Shown: piece after piece, positions 1 through 10,500 of the stretch
How positions within the stretch are numbered: the first letter of the stretch is position 1
How the letters are laid out: each line of letters opens with the position of its first letter
Source of the DNA: Aselliscus stoliczkanus
Taxonomy: Eukaryota; Chordata; Mammalia; Chiroptera; Hipposideridae
Direction of reading: 5' to 3'
Length of the DNA stretch: 64,000 nt
NCBI GenBank assembly: GCA_033961575.1
Contig: CM066736.1
Location: 89,511,352 to 89,575,351 of the forward strand
Program-made: the position numbers and the translations under genes
Notes under the pieces: generated by a model
The model's input: only the letters and a program-made list of their open reading frames with translations
The model's database searches: none
What the model was told of the DNA's origin: nothing

Positions 1-840
1 ACATTGGGCAGCAGAACGTGAATATGGAGTGTGATGTGGTGTCCAAACTGCTGAGTAAGAACAGAAAAGATTCCAGGTCCATAAAAGAGGATGATGACTC
101 AAACATGGGACCCACAAGTATTGAGAGCTTTGTGGCGAGCATCTTGGAATGGGATGCGGAAGACAGCACGGAGAATAAACATATATAAAACAAAAATTAG
201 CACAATATCTAAGACCACTGTCAACACTAAGAGAAAAAAACCATACCAGATGTTAACTTGGATATTATTACAGGAAAGTTTGACCAAGACCATGTGTTTA
301 CAAGCAGTGTTTGGGAGGATGTTACTATTGCAGAAAGTCAGTCTTTTCAGGAGAAATATTATAGGAAAAACTGCATCATATCATCTCAGAAAGATTGTCA
401 CACCAACTTTCCCAATCAGTACATGTGTAAGAACAGTGGTGTATCTCAGTGGGTAGCATATGGCAATGTAGCGGTCAAATGCCATCGCCAGCAAGATCCC
501 TGACTCAGACATGAAAGTGGAAGTGATGAAGAATACCTGAGTGACACAACAATCCAGGGAGATTTTCCCAGCATGGAACCAGAAGATGGCCAAGGCCTGG
601 GGTACTGTGCATATGGAGAGGACAACGTCTGCTCTGGCGAGCATGCAGAGGAAGAGGTACATGGGTTCATAGAGGCTGCTCTTTGTGATGATAATGAACA
701 TGAGCAGGCTGTTCCCGAGCTGGGTGATGACATAGGAAATGAAGAAGGGGATGGAAATCCACATGTGTTGGTCCTCAAGGCCGGGGATGCCCAGCAAGTG
801 GAAGACTGTAGCTAACACCAGTGTGGTTTAAGGTATTCAT
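1..840 (-). pseudogene. OR52B4-like: OR52B4-like olfactory receptor pseudogene, 5' part
   Basis: This is a class I (fish-like) odorant receptor, a seven-helix GPCR of olfactory neurons. The reading frame shows the N-terminal HLLGIPG motif, ISIPFF in TM1, SLYEPMYLFLCML leading into TM2, MAFDRYIAICYPLRY at the end of TM3, and the KALNTCGSHV motif before TM6. These match the OR52B4 subtype as I know it. Three lesions are visible. A start ATG at 838-840 is out of frame with the rest; about 2 nt are missing near 806-812, just after codon 10. An in-frame TGA at 381-383 falls after TM4. A second in-frame TGA at 99-101 replaces a codon just after GSHV. Beyond that TGA the frame stays open to the window edge, so the C-terminal end lies outside. 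The lesions make a functional receptor very unlikely. The subtype assignment rests on remembered similarity. Confidence 0.88.
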
Positions 841-1838
841 ACCTGGAGCATATGCCCTGGGACTTCACTTTCTGTTTATAGACACAGGAAAAATTTCAGA
901 CTGTAGTAGAAACTTATGGCACTTATCTGATTCTTTTCCACAGTCAGTATGCCAGGAACAACTAGGATGAAAAAATGAATTGCATAGTATCTGTTTTTTT
1001 TTTCCAGTGAGTTAACAATCTTACAGAGAAGATAGGTGTTATATAGCCAACTAAAATAATATGTAAGTGAACATATCAGTGGTAAAAAACCTACTATGGG
1101 AACCCAACGAAATGGGTAATTCAGTCTATTTGGCTGTAGAATGTCATTAGTTGGAGGTGAATTAGGTGGAGAATTGCATGAAGTCATTTAGGAATTTAAA
1201 AGTAGACTGTTATACAAATATTTAATGCATTTAAAATAGTTTGCAACCCTGTGTGGTTGTGTGATTGTATCCATTATGCAACAATAAAAAGAAACAAAAA
1301 TATATTGGCTCTGATTACAAATTGAGGGACTTGGATGCAGTACTGGGAGGAGATAGTCAACCATCATGAGGTTTTAAATTGGAGAGCATTAGACATCACT
1401 CTGCTTACTTAATGCCAGACAAAGGTTCTAATATTCTCAAATACTTGCCTTAAGCCCCATAACCCCCTAATCTGGATGGGGTATTCTCCATCCAGGGGTA
1501 TTCTCTAAAAGTTTACTTCACATCAATAAATAACTTATTCACCTGCTTCAAATTCAGTCTTCCTAGCCTCAAATGTGATGATTCAAGGAGGACTTTGGGT
1601 GTTGGGCACCAGAGAGCAGAGATTTTTGTGCATTTGCCTGAAGACTCCAGGGGAAGTTACTGTCCCAGGGAACTCAAATTTATTTTCATCCACACTTCCT
1701 CCATCACATACACATGGGTCAAGTTATTATGGCTCTCCGTGTCTGCCAATAACACCCCTCCTATACAAATCCATTCCCAGATTGGGTGTGCACATATAGT
1801 ATTTCTAATGAACAAACTGTTAGTGTCATTACATCAAA
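841..1838. other. intergenic, nothing recognised
   Basis: About 1 kb of AT-rich sequence upstream of the OR pseudogene. The open frames here are short and resemble no family I know. No repeat with clear boundaries was recognised. Confidence 0.5.
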
Positions 1839-1923
1839 TATTGGGTTGTTGGAAAAGACATGACGCGTTTTTGCAAAGAAAAACATAGAAAAAATATGTC
1901 ATGACTTTTCCGACAACCCAATA
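1839..1923. mobile_element. mariner-derived MITE, 81 bp, palindromic
   Basis: The element begins TTGGGTTGTTGGAAAAG and ends CTTTTCCGACAACCCAA. The termini are inverted repeats of more than 20 bp, and TA dinucleotides at 1839-1840 and 1922-1923 are the target duplication typical of Tc1/mariner. There is no coding capacity. A sister copy lies at 34171-34253. Confidence 0.88.
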
Positions 1924-2340
1924 TTTTTGTTTCTGTCATAATGAGAATTAATAAATATTAATACTACCTAAATCAGCATAAATAAATTGACTATCAAATA
2001 TGTAGATTATTTCTAAACACTATGACTACAACATTTTCTTTGTAATGTTGACAAATCTAAAATAAAATTTATATCTTATTTTTAATATCATTTCCTATTC
2101 TAGAAATTGAAATAATGAATTATATTGTTAATGTGAGAAAATATTAATGTCTTCATTAAAATTTGAATGGCCTTTAATGTACTTACATGAGTCAGGGTAT
2201 AATGAAGAAATAATCTCCATGCTCTTCTTTGGATTCCAGCAAATATACAATTAATGCTCAGTTACTACATTTCTCTATATCTTTTTGTTGGTAACATATT
2301 TTCACCCTTTAAAATATATTCTTTTTATTTTATCTTCATT
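1924..2340. other. intergenic, AT-rich, nothing recognised
   Basis: AT-rich spacer between the MITE and a SINE. No gene and no repeat with clear ends could be supported. Confidence 0.45.
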
Positions 2341-2820
2341 AAATTAGTCCAAGTAAGGGTCAGCTGAGTGACTCGTTGGTTAAGAGTTAGCTTGGGAATG
2401 CAAGCTCTAAGCAGCAGGGCCGCTGGTTTGGATCCCACATGGGCCAGTGACACTGCACCCTCTACAGCTAAGATGGTGAATGACAACTTGACCTGGAGCT
2501 GGGCTGCCGTGAGTCACTGGTGATGGTGTAGGCTGTAGCCCCTGCTGCAGTGGGCTGCCATAAGGCCACCATGAGTGGCCGGCAGCCAGCGAGAGCTGCT
2601 GTGAGCTGCTGTGAGCCGCCGTCCAATGGCCAGCGACCCATCTGCCTCAGCCAGGAAGAGCACGATGATGATACCAACATGGGCCAGTGAAGCAATGTCC
2701 TCCACAACTAGACTGAAGAACAAAAGGATAGTGACTTGTCTGTTACCTTTCTCCGATTCTCCAACACTGTCCCCCTTCCCCAATAAAATCTTAAAGAAAA
2801 AAAAAATTAGTCCAAGTAAG
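2341..2820 (+). mobile_element. long tRNA-derived SINE with 17-bp TSD
   Basis: A direct repeat aaattagtccaagtaag flanks the element at 2341-2357 and 2804-2820. The body (2358-2803) starts with a tRNA-like head (GTGACTCGTTGGTTAAGAG, then a B-box-like region ending GGATCCCACATGGG). It continues through an internal region of repeated AGTGGCCGGCAGCCAGCG-like units and ends CCCCAATAAAATCTTAAAG plus an A-tail. The AATAAA plus TCTT ending is the pattern of T+ SINEs. Related copies in this window are at 5856, 14288, 42677 and 52365. Confidence 0.85.
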
Positions 2821-2959
2821 TGATATGTATATATTTGTAAAGAAGAGACTGCTCTGTGTGTGTGTTGATAAATTCTTAGATTTCTATTTAAAATGGTGGT
2901 TTGAGCTCACTCAGAAGATACCATTCCTACTTAACTGATAGAAATGTTTCATAAGATAT

Positions 2960-4560
2960 TATTTTTCCATTAAATGTTTATTTTGAGAATATTAAAATAC
3001 AGAAAACTACATAAATATTACCATAAGTTCCAGTGAAACTTTCATGTAGATTCAGCCATTGTAATATTTCTTTCTCTCTCTCTCCCTTCCTCCCCCCATC
3101 TATTTCATTATTCTTAGTCTAAGTTTTTGCTGTACCACATGAGTAAAATATGCAGAGATCACAATGCTTCATCTCTAAATATTTAGCATGTAATTTCTAA
3201 GGACAATCTCTTAACATGTAGCAGTGCAATTATCAAATTCATGATATTTAACATTGATACAATGCTATAATCTAATATACAGCACATATTCAAAATTCAC
3301 CAGTTGTCTCAAAATTCATTTTCATAGTAAGTTTTTTTTCAATTCAGGACCACATATTATATTAAGTTGCCATATATTTACTCTCCTATAATCTGGAACA
3401 GTTCTTCAAACTTTTATTGTCTTTCATGACAATGGCATTTTAAAAGAAGACTAAAGGCCTATGTTTTATATGATGCTCCTTAATTTGGATGTGTTCCTCA
3501 TGATTAAATTCAGATTATACATTTTTGGCCCAAATACTACATAAGTGATGCTGTGTTCTTCTTGTTATATCTCATCAGCAGGTAATTGATATAAAACTTT
3601 GTCCCATTATTGATGATGTTATCAGTGATCAATTAATTAAATAAAGTGGGTCCACCACATTTCTCCAGTATAGAAGTATTTCCTCCATCTTGTAATCAAT
3701 AATATAATCTTGAGGAGATATTTTGAGGTGGTGAAATATACTGTTCCCCAACAAAAACAGCATAAAGAGGTTTTAACATTTAATGATTTGTAGCTGAATC
3801 AGTTTTTATTTTGATGGTTGAAAATAATGGTTTTCCAACTTGATATTTCCCATTACATTTATTAGTCGGTATTCTGTTGTAAATAAGAGACATCCTATTT
3901 ACTGTTTGTTTATTTTTTGGATTAGTATGGACTAATGGATTCTTTTTTATTCAATAACTTGTATAATCCAGTGCTATGATTATTCATTTTGGAACTCAAA
4001 TTCTTTCAAGTTTGACTAGTGAGAGCCATATCAAACTGGCTCTTTGAACCTTTGCTATTTCTCTATCATTTTTTGAGAACTTTCTTACATTTTAGCACAA
4101 GATGTTCCAGGATCATCTTGTAATTTTCCACCTCACCCTAGGAATAAACTATTTCTCCAAGATCCCTTAGATACTTTTAGTGGTGAATAAATAGTATTTA
4201 GAAAACAAGTTTGAGCACTAGGCGTGCTCACTGCTATTTCAGTGTCATTGTTTCTAGCCTCTTTCCTTTATCAGAGTCAAGAAAAACAAAAGCTCTTTTT
4301 TTTTTCTCTCCCTGAATCATTAATTCATACTGATAGATCTAATTCCAATGCAACATCACAGGGCTCTTCCTTGTCTTCTCGAATTTCTTTTTGGCAATTT
4401 TTTTGTGGTTTTCAGTGTACAAGTCTTACACCTCCTTAGTTAAATTTACTCATAAGTATTTTGTTTTTTGATGCAAATGTAAATAAAACTGTCTTCTTAA
4501 TTTTGATTATTTATTGCTAGTATATAGAAAAACAACTGATTTTTTGTGTACAGTGTGTTC
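2960..4560. mobile_element. ancient L1 (L1M-type) remnant
   Basis: Sequence such as GATACAATGCTATAATCTAA, the TCTCATCAGCAGGTAATTGAT area and the AAGATGTTCCAGGATCATCTTG block matches long stretches of old mammalian L1 as I remember them. At 4400-4560 the TTTCAGTGTACAAGTCTTAC block resembles antisense L1 ORF2. Ends are indistinct and TSDs were not found. Confidence 0.5.
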
Positions 4561-5530
4561 TTTGTGCCTAGGCTTCAGTGAAGCTTTCTAGGTTTCCTAT
4601 AATGTGCAGAAGCTTTGCAAAGCCCTTATTCTCCAAAGTATCTCTCTCTCCAGATTACCCCCCAGTCTTTTGGTGTATCTATTGTTTGCCCCAACTGTAA
4701 TAATTTGTACCAGGTGGCAATGGCAGCAAATGCCCAGTTCACTGCCTTTTAATGTTTTGAGAAACATCCTTCACATAGCTGCTTTTATACCCTGAGAGAG
4801 CTCAGAGTTAGGCAAAACAAATGTGAGCACCTTGTGTTAGTCCTTCAGGCAACACCCAGTCAATTAAAATAGATAAACAGAATTCCTTGAGAACAAGATC
4901 TTCTCTGCTCCCTTCAGAAGCAGAGACCCACACAGGGAATAACCGGTTGCCTTCTTCAAGACTGGGTAAATTAAAATGACACAAAGGTCTCCTACCATGT
5001 TTAACTCATCTTTTTCTTTTCTTTTTAATGGTTGACCTTGCAAACTTTTTTTATTGGACTATCATCCATTCCTTTCATTAGAGAAATAAAAGAGAAAATG
5101 TTAATAACACAATTCTGGGTTTAATTATATCAAAGCTTTATGTATGTTGCAGTATGTCAGGTTGAAGTGCGCGCATTCGTGAGGTGGTTAACGGTAAGAA
5201 CATCAACAATCAAAAGAGCATTTTCAGCCATTATTATATTTTTTCTGGGGTTAATAATACACAGTAAAAATAAATAATTAGCATAAGAATACAAAACTGT
5301 ATAGAATGTTTTTTAGAAAATAAATTATGTGCTTGATTGTTTATATAAATATTACATAGTCACTAGCTTCCAAATACATTTCAGGTAAGATTTCTGCAGT
5401 CTTGGAAAATTCCTGTGTTTTAAACTGCTTACCTGGTACTTGGGCATTGGAAATGGTTATATAATATTGAGGAGGTTAATTATTTCACGTGAATTTCCAG
5501 TCATTTTGACTTCCATAAAGATTGTGTATT

Positions 5531-5731
5531 AAAGACAGTAAGATGAGGCGGCTGAGTGGCTCAGTTTGTTAGAGCGCATGCTCTGAACAACAAGGTTGCC
5601 GGGTCAATTTCCACATGAGCCAGTGAGCCTTGCCCTCCACAACTAGATTGAAGAACAACAACTTGACTTGGAGCTGATGGGTTCTGGAAAAAACACACTG
5701 TTACCCAATAAAAAAATAAAAAAGACAGTAA
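5531..5731 (+). mobile_element. tRNA-derived SINE, short form, 11-bp TSD
   Basis: Flanked by aaagacagtaa at 5531-5541 and 5721-5731. The head GGCGGCTGAGTGGCTCAGTT plus a B-box-like GCCGGGTCAATTTCC is followed by CCTCCACAACTAGATTGAAGA and an ACCCAATAAA tail. The middle of the long SINE form is absent. Confidence 0.8.
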
Positions 5732-5836
5732 CGTGTCCTCTTTACTCTTACACTCCATGCTGTTTGACTCATTTTTCTCATGGTTTACATCACACCCCTT
5801 TTACCTTTTGTATTATAAATTCCAGCAGAGTCCTTT

Positions 5837-6305
5837 TCTCTAACGCTACATTCTATTTTTTTTTTTTAAAGATTTTATTGGGGAATTGGCGGAGGGGAAC
5901 AGCGTTGGGGAATCGGGGAAGGGGAACAGACAAGTTGCTGTCCTTTTGTTCTTCAGTTTAGTTGCGGAGGATGTTGCTTCACTGTTGGTATCGTCATTGC
6001 GCTCTTCCCAGATGAGGCAGATCGGTCGCTGGCCTCTGGATGTCGCTCACCGCGGCTATTGGCAGCTCACGCTTGGCTGCCAGCCGCTCACGCTGGCTGC
6101 GGGCCACTCACTGTAGCCTATGGCAGCCCACTGCAGCAGGGGCTGCAGCCCACACCATCACCGGGGCTCGCACAGCCCAGTTGTTAGCTGTAGAGGGCAG
6201 TGTCACTAGCCCCCATGTGGGATCCGAACCGGGGCAGCTGGCATCCCAAAACCAGCGCTTAACCAATGCGCCACTCGGCTGGCCCATCTCTAACGCTACA
6301 TTCTA
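5837..6305 (-). mobile_element. long tRNA-derived SINE, 19-bp TSD
   Basis: The perfect 19-bp repeat tctctaacgctacattcta stands at 5837-5855 and 6287-6305. On the minus strand the element starts GGGCCAGCCGAGTGGCGC and ends with AATAAAATCTTTAAA plus a poly(A) (T-run at 5856-5870). The TSD is perfect and the promoter boxes are clear, so this is probably one of the younger copies. Confidence 0.88.
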
Positions 6306-6422
6306 GACAGCCACAGTAGAATTCTTTTGAGACTTCATAAAGAATGTTAACATAATAGATAATAACTGTTCTCAAAAGGTCTTGGCTATTCTCTTTTAAA
6401 AAGATTTTTGTTAAAAATAGTT

Positions 6423-6593
6423 AGCATACAATATATATTTTTTTTTTTTAGCTGAGCCATCCTGCCACTTGTTGGCAGCTCAACGGCAACTCAGCTCGGG
6501 CTGGCCTCGAACAGCTGTTGCTCAGAGCTCAGCTCGCACTCTTGAGCGAGCTCTTAACCAACTGAGCCACTCGGCCGGCCCAGCATACAATAT
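6423..6593 (-). mobile_element. second-type tRNA SINE, 12-bp TSD
   Basis: Flanked by agcatacaatat at 6423-6434 and 6582-6593. On the minus strand it opens GGGCCGGCCGAGTGGCTCAG, carries CTCGCTCAAGAGTGCGAGC in the anticodon-arm position and ends GGATGGCTCAGCT plus an A-tail. This short family differs from the long form in its middle and 3' end. Confidence 0.82.
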
Positions 6594-6659
6594 TATAGAG
6601 GTTTCAGGTATACACAATAGTTATTCAATATTTATATACCTAAAGAAGTGATTATCATG

Positions 6660-7260
6660 ATAAGTCCAGCAACCATCTGATACCATCTGATGCTATCACA
6701 ATATTATTGACTATATTCCCTACGCTGTACATTACATCCCCATGACTTATTTGTTTTACACTTGGAAATTGGAGCACTTATTGCCCTTTACCTTTCCCCT
6801 CCTATTAATTTTTCAGTTACAGTTGACATTCCATATTATTTTATATCAATTTCAGGTGTACAGCATATGGATATGGTTAGATGTTTATATAATTTAAAAA
6901 GTGAGCTCTCTGACTTGTCTAGTATCCACCTGGCACTATACATAATTATTACCATATTATTGACTATATGCCCTATGCCTTACTACATCCCCATGATTAT
7001 TCTGTAACTTCCAATTTGTACTTTTTCTTGTTTTTGTTTCTCGTGTACAAAACTACATGATTAGATATTTACACCCCTCACAAAGTGATCAATTTGTATT
7101 TCTTAATCTCTTCCGCTCATTTACTCTGTTCCCTAACACCCCTCCCATCTCTCACCCCAGTAAATCTAGTACTCATCTGACACCATACATAAGTTATTAC
7201 AGTATTGCTGACTATAATCCTTATGCTATACCCTACAGCCCCATGACTACTTTATAACAA
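6660..7260 (-). repeat. three tandem ~250-bp units in an L1 3' UTR
   Basis: Similar blocks start near 6669, 6920 and 7168. Each has a CATCTGA(C/T)ACCAT-like opening, then ATTATTGACTATATTCCCTA-like sequence and CCCCATGA. They lie in the 3' UTR of the old L1. Units are diverged but co-linear. Confidence 0.6.
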
Positions 7261-8009
7261 TCAATTTGTACTTTTTTTTTTTTTTTGGTCATATCTTTTT
7301 TTTTTTAAATTAGTTTCAGGTGTACAACACAATGCAATAGTTATATTCTTTATCCCCCAAAGTGACAATCCCCCTCCCCCAGTTCACCACCCCACTCCCC
7401 CCCATATCATACATATCTATCACAACTCCCCTGACTCCCCTCCACAGTATACTCCACATCCTGTGACCATCCACATATTCAGTTACAGTTGGTATACCAT
7501 ACTATACAACATCAGCTTCAGGTGTACAGTGCAGTGATCAAGCCTCTACACCATCCATGAAGTGGTCTCCCTAACAAGACATGTGACTATCTGACACACC
7601 ACAAAATTTTTACAACATTATTATATTCCCTGAACTGTGTTTCATATCCCTGTGGCAATATTGTAGTTGCCTATTTATGCTGTCTAATCCCTTCTCCTTC
7701 CCCCCATCCCCACCCCCCTCACAACTGGCAACCCTCAGTTTTCCCTCTACATCTATAAGTCTGTTTGCTTTGATCGTTCACTCAGCTCTTCAGACTCCAC
7801 ACACAAGTGAGATCACATGGTACCTGTCCTTCTCTGACTGACTTATTTCATGCAACATAATAGTCTCCTCACAACATTATCAATTACATTCCCAGAACTG
7901 CCTCCATATCCCTGCAGCAACATTGTAGTCCCATCTACACTGACCAAAACCTTCCCCCTCTCCCTCTTGCCCACTCCCTCCCAGCCAGCAACCATCAGTT
8001 TTTCCTTTA

Positions 8010-8600
8010 TATCTGCTTGATATGACTTCAATCTTCTTACATTTACTGAGACTTGTTTTGTGGCGTAACATGGTCTACCTTGGAAAATGTCCCATGTGTA
8101 CTTGAGAAGAATGTATATTCTGTTTTTTCAGGGTGAAATGCTCTAAAAATATCAACGAAGTCCAGCTGGTCTAAAGTATCATTTAAGACCCGTCTTTCTG
8201 TGTTGATTTTCTGTCTAAAGCGTCTGTCCATTGATGACAATGGTGTTGAAGTCCCCTACTATGATAGTGTTACTGTTGATCTCTGTCTTTATGTCTGTCA
8301 AAATCTGTTATACGTAATTAGGTGTTCCTATGTTGGGTGCATAGATGTTTATTAGGGTTCTATTGCCCTTCTTTGTCTTTTATTGTAGTCATTTTAAAGT
8401 CTATTTTGTCCAAAATAAGTATTGGTACTCCAGCTTTTTTTGCTCATTTCCATTTGCATGAAATATCTTATTCCATCTGTAAACAGCATATACATGTGTC
8501 CTATTTTCTAATCCACTCAGCCACTCTCTGTCTTTTGATTGCACCATTTAGCCCATTCACATTTAAAATGATTATTGATAGGTGCACATGTATTGCCATT
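8010..8600 (-). pseudogene. L1 ORF2 endonuclease fragment
   Basis: The frame at 8043-8240 reads MDRRFRQKINTERRVLNDTL and then FHPEKTEYTFFSSTHGTFSKVDHV, which is the C-terminal half of the L1 APE-like endonuclease. The N-terminal half lies at 8240-8600 with stops. A neighbouring frame resumes HKTSLSKCKKIEVIS before the deletion junction near 8010. Confidence 0.75.
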
Positions 8601-8603
8601 TTG

Positions 8604-9510
8604 TTATTTGTATTCCTGGTCTCCCTGGGTTAGCTTGTTTACCCCTTTCTTTTGTTTAAAAAAGCCTTTTTTAACATTTTTTGCAATGCTGGCTTGGTGG
8701 TAATTCTTTTCTGAGAAGCTCTTTATTTCTCCTTCAATTTTAAGTGATAGGCGTGCTGGGTAGAGCAATCTTGGTTGTAGGCCGTTATTTTGTGTCACTT
8801 TGAATATCTCCTGCCACTCCCTTCTGGCCTGCAGAGTTTCTGTAGACAAGTCAGCTGTTAGTCTAACAGGAGTTCCTTTGTATGTAACCTGCTGTCTTTC
8901 TCTTGCAGCCTCTAGGATTCTGTCTTTAACCTTTGCCATTTTCACTATGATGTGTCTTGGTGTGGACCTGTTTGGGTTCAGCTTGTTTGGAACCCTCTGC
9001 ACTTCCTGGGCATGTATGTTGATTTCCTTCACCAGGATAGGGAAGTTTTCAGTCATTATTTTTTCAAATACATTCTCGACCCCTTGCTTCTTCTCTTCTC
9101 CTTCTGGTATTCCTATGAGTCAGTCGAATGTGGTTGCATTTCACCTTGTCCCATAGGGCTCTTAAACTATTTTCATTGTTTTTTATTCTTTGGTCTTTTT
9201 GCTGTGCCAACTGGGTGATTTCTGCTATTTTATCTTCCAAATCGCTGATCCGCTCCTCTGCTTCATCTACTCTACTGGTGATTCCTTCGAGTGTGTTCTT
9301 CATTTCAATTATTGTATTCTTTAGTTCTAACAGGTTGTTTTTTATGGTTTCCCTATCCTTCTTTATGTCCTCGCTAAGTTCCTTAAACATTCTTATCATC
9401 AGTGTTCTAAACTGTGTCTCTGAAAGGTTGGATCCCTCTGTTCCATTTAGCTCCATTTCTAGAGGATTCTTCTGATCTTTTACTTGTGACATGTTTCTTT
9501 GTTTCCCCAT
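8604..9510 (-). pseudogene. L1 ORF1 (RNA-binding nucleic acid chaperone), one frameshift
   Basis: L1 ORF1 protein coats L1 RNA during retrotransposition. The start is taken at MGKQRNMSQVKDQKN (ATG at 9508-9510) because this is the usual opening. A coiled coil with heptad-like ELKNTIIEMKNTLEGITSRVD follows, and the frame ends at 9064-9066. It resumes in another frame from 9056 (MTENFPILVKEINIHAQEVQ), which carries the C-terminal RNA-binding part through to 8604. A single indel near 9120-9130, where the family has an IIGIPEG-like motif, explains the break. Confidence 0.85.
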
Positions 9511-9559
9511 TCTGGCTGTCGCTCTGGGATTGCTTTGATGTATTAGATAGATCACCAGG

Positions 9560-10500
9560 AGAGCCCTGGCTGGATCACGCAGGCACACAGCTCACGGCCC
9601 AACACTCCCAGGAAAACTCCCAGTCTCAGCCTGTCCCAATCAGCTGCTTGTAGATCAGGCCGAGCAGCTCAACAACCAATCACCAGCCTGGCAACTCTGC
9701 AAGCGCAGTGCGGAGAGCGGGGACCTGAGGCGGCTTGCGCACTCCCGGGTCTCAGTGAGCAGCCTGTTGGAGCCGGAGGGCACCCGCCCAGCGTTTCCCT
9801 GGCAACGCAGTATAAGCCGGGCAGAGGGTGGGGATCCGAGGCCACAGGCGTGCGCGCACGCGCACACACGCACTCTGCGCCAATTCCACCAGACCAGTGA
9901 GGTCTCGGACATGATCCTCCATGGGAGGGCCCAAGCCCAACAAAATGGCGCCCTCCCTACACCACTTGAGTGCAGGCTCCACACCAGGGGAACAATAGTC
10001 CAAAAACCTCCAGCCTCCGCACCAAAGGTGCTCAGTTCAGTCCGTCCGCCCAGGCTCCCGGGTCCGGCTCACACAGCCATTCCCTCCATCAGGAACCAGG
10101 TAAGTACTCACCGGTGAGCAAGCCCGGGCGCCGGCCCCACTGATTCTCCAGCTGCTCTTAGCCTCACCGAGGTGAGCAAAGAGAGTCCTCACTAATTTAC
10201 TTTTGGCTATATTAGAACTCCTCTTCCCGGCAAAGGAACTCTGGGCTGGTGAGCTTGGTGTGCGGCCGGAGGGTCTCTCTCCCAACCAGACAAGCTTCCC
10301 ACGGCTGGGGCTTCCCTCAAGGGGTTCGCCCTCTCTCGTCTCCACCCGTCCAACCAGACCCGACGTGGCCTCCTCTTTTAGTCCTTCGTTTAGTGGTTCT
10401 GTTCCTCCAATGTTCCGGGGACCTCCAGGGTTGAATGCTGTATAATTTGCTTGTAATTTTGGTGTGATCCTGGGAGGCAGTTAGCACAGCGTCTGTCTAT
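9560..10500 (-). promoter_or_regulatory. CpG-rich L1 5' UTR promoter region
   Basis: The region is markedly richer in CpG than its AT-rich surroundings and directly precedes ORF1 of the younger L1. It ends at the L1 5' terminus near 10522. L1 5' UTRs carry an internal pol II promoter. Activity of this copy is not known. Confidence 0.55.

Noticed and set aside
381..818. 145-codon OR open frame as a complete gene
   Set aside because: It covers only the first four helices, starts at a non-ATG codon after a frameshift and ends at a premature TGA inside a longer OR.
2358..2460. tRNA gene from the A-box/B-box-like head
   Set aside because: The heads recur in many SINE copies with A-tails and TSDs, and none folds into a full tRNA with a proper acceptor stem.
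2514..2783. Open frames within SINE copies (also at 14399-14731 and 52348-52863)
   Set aside because: They fall entirely or mostly inside tRNA-derived SINEs and recur with every long copy.
9755..10117. 120-codon open frame in a CpG-rich segment as a gene
   Set aside because: It lies in the L1 5' UTR, where open frames arise from high GC content.
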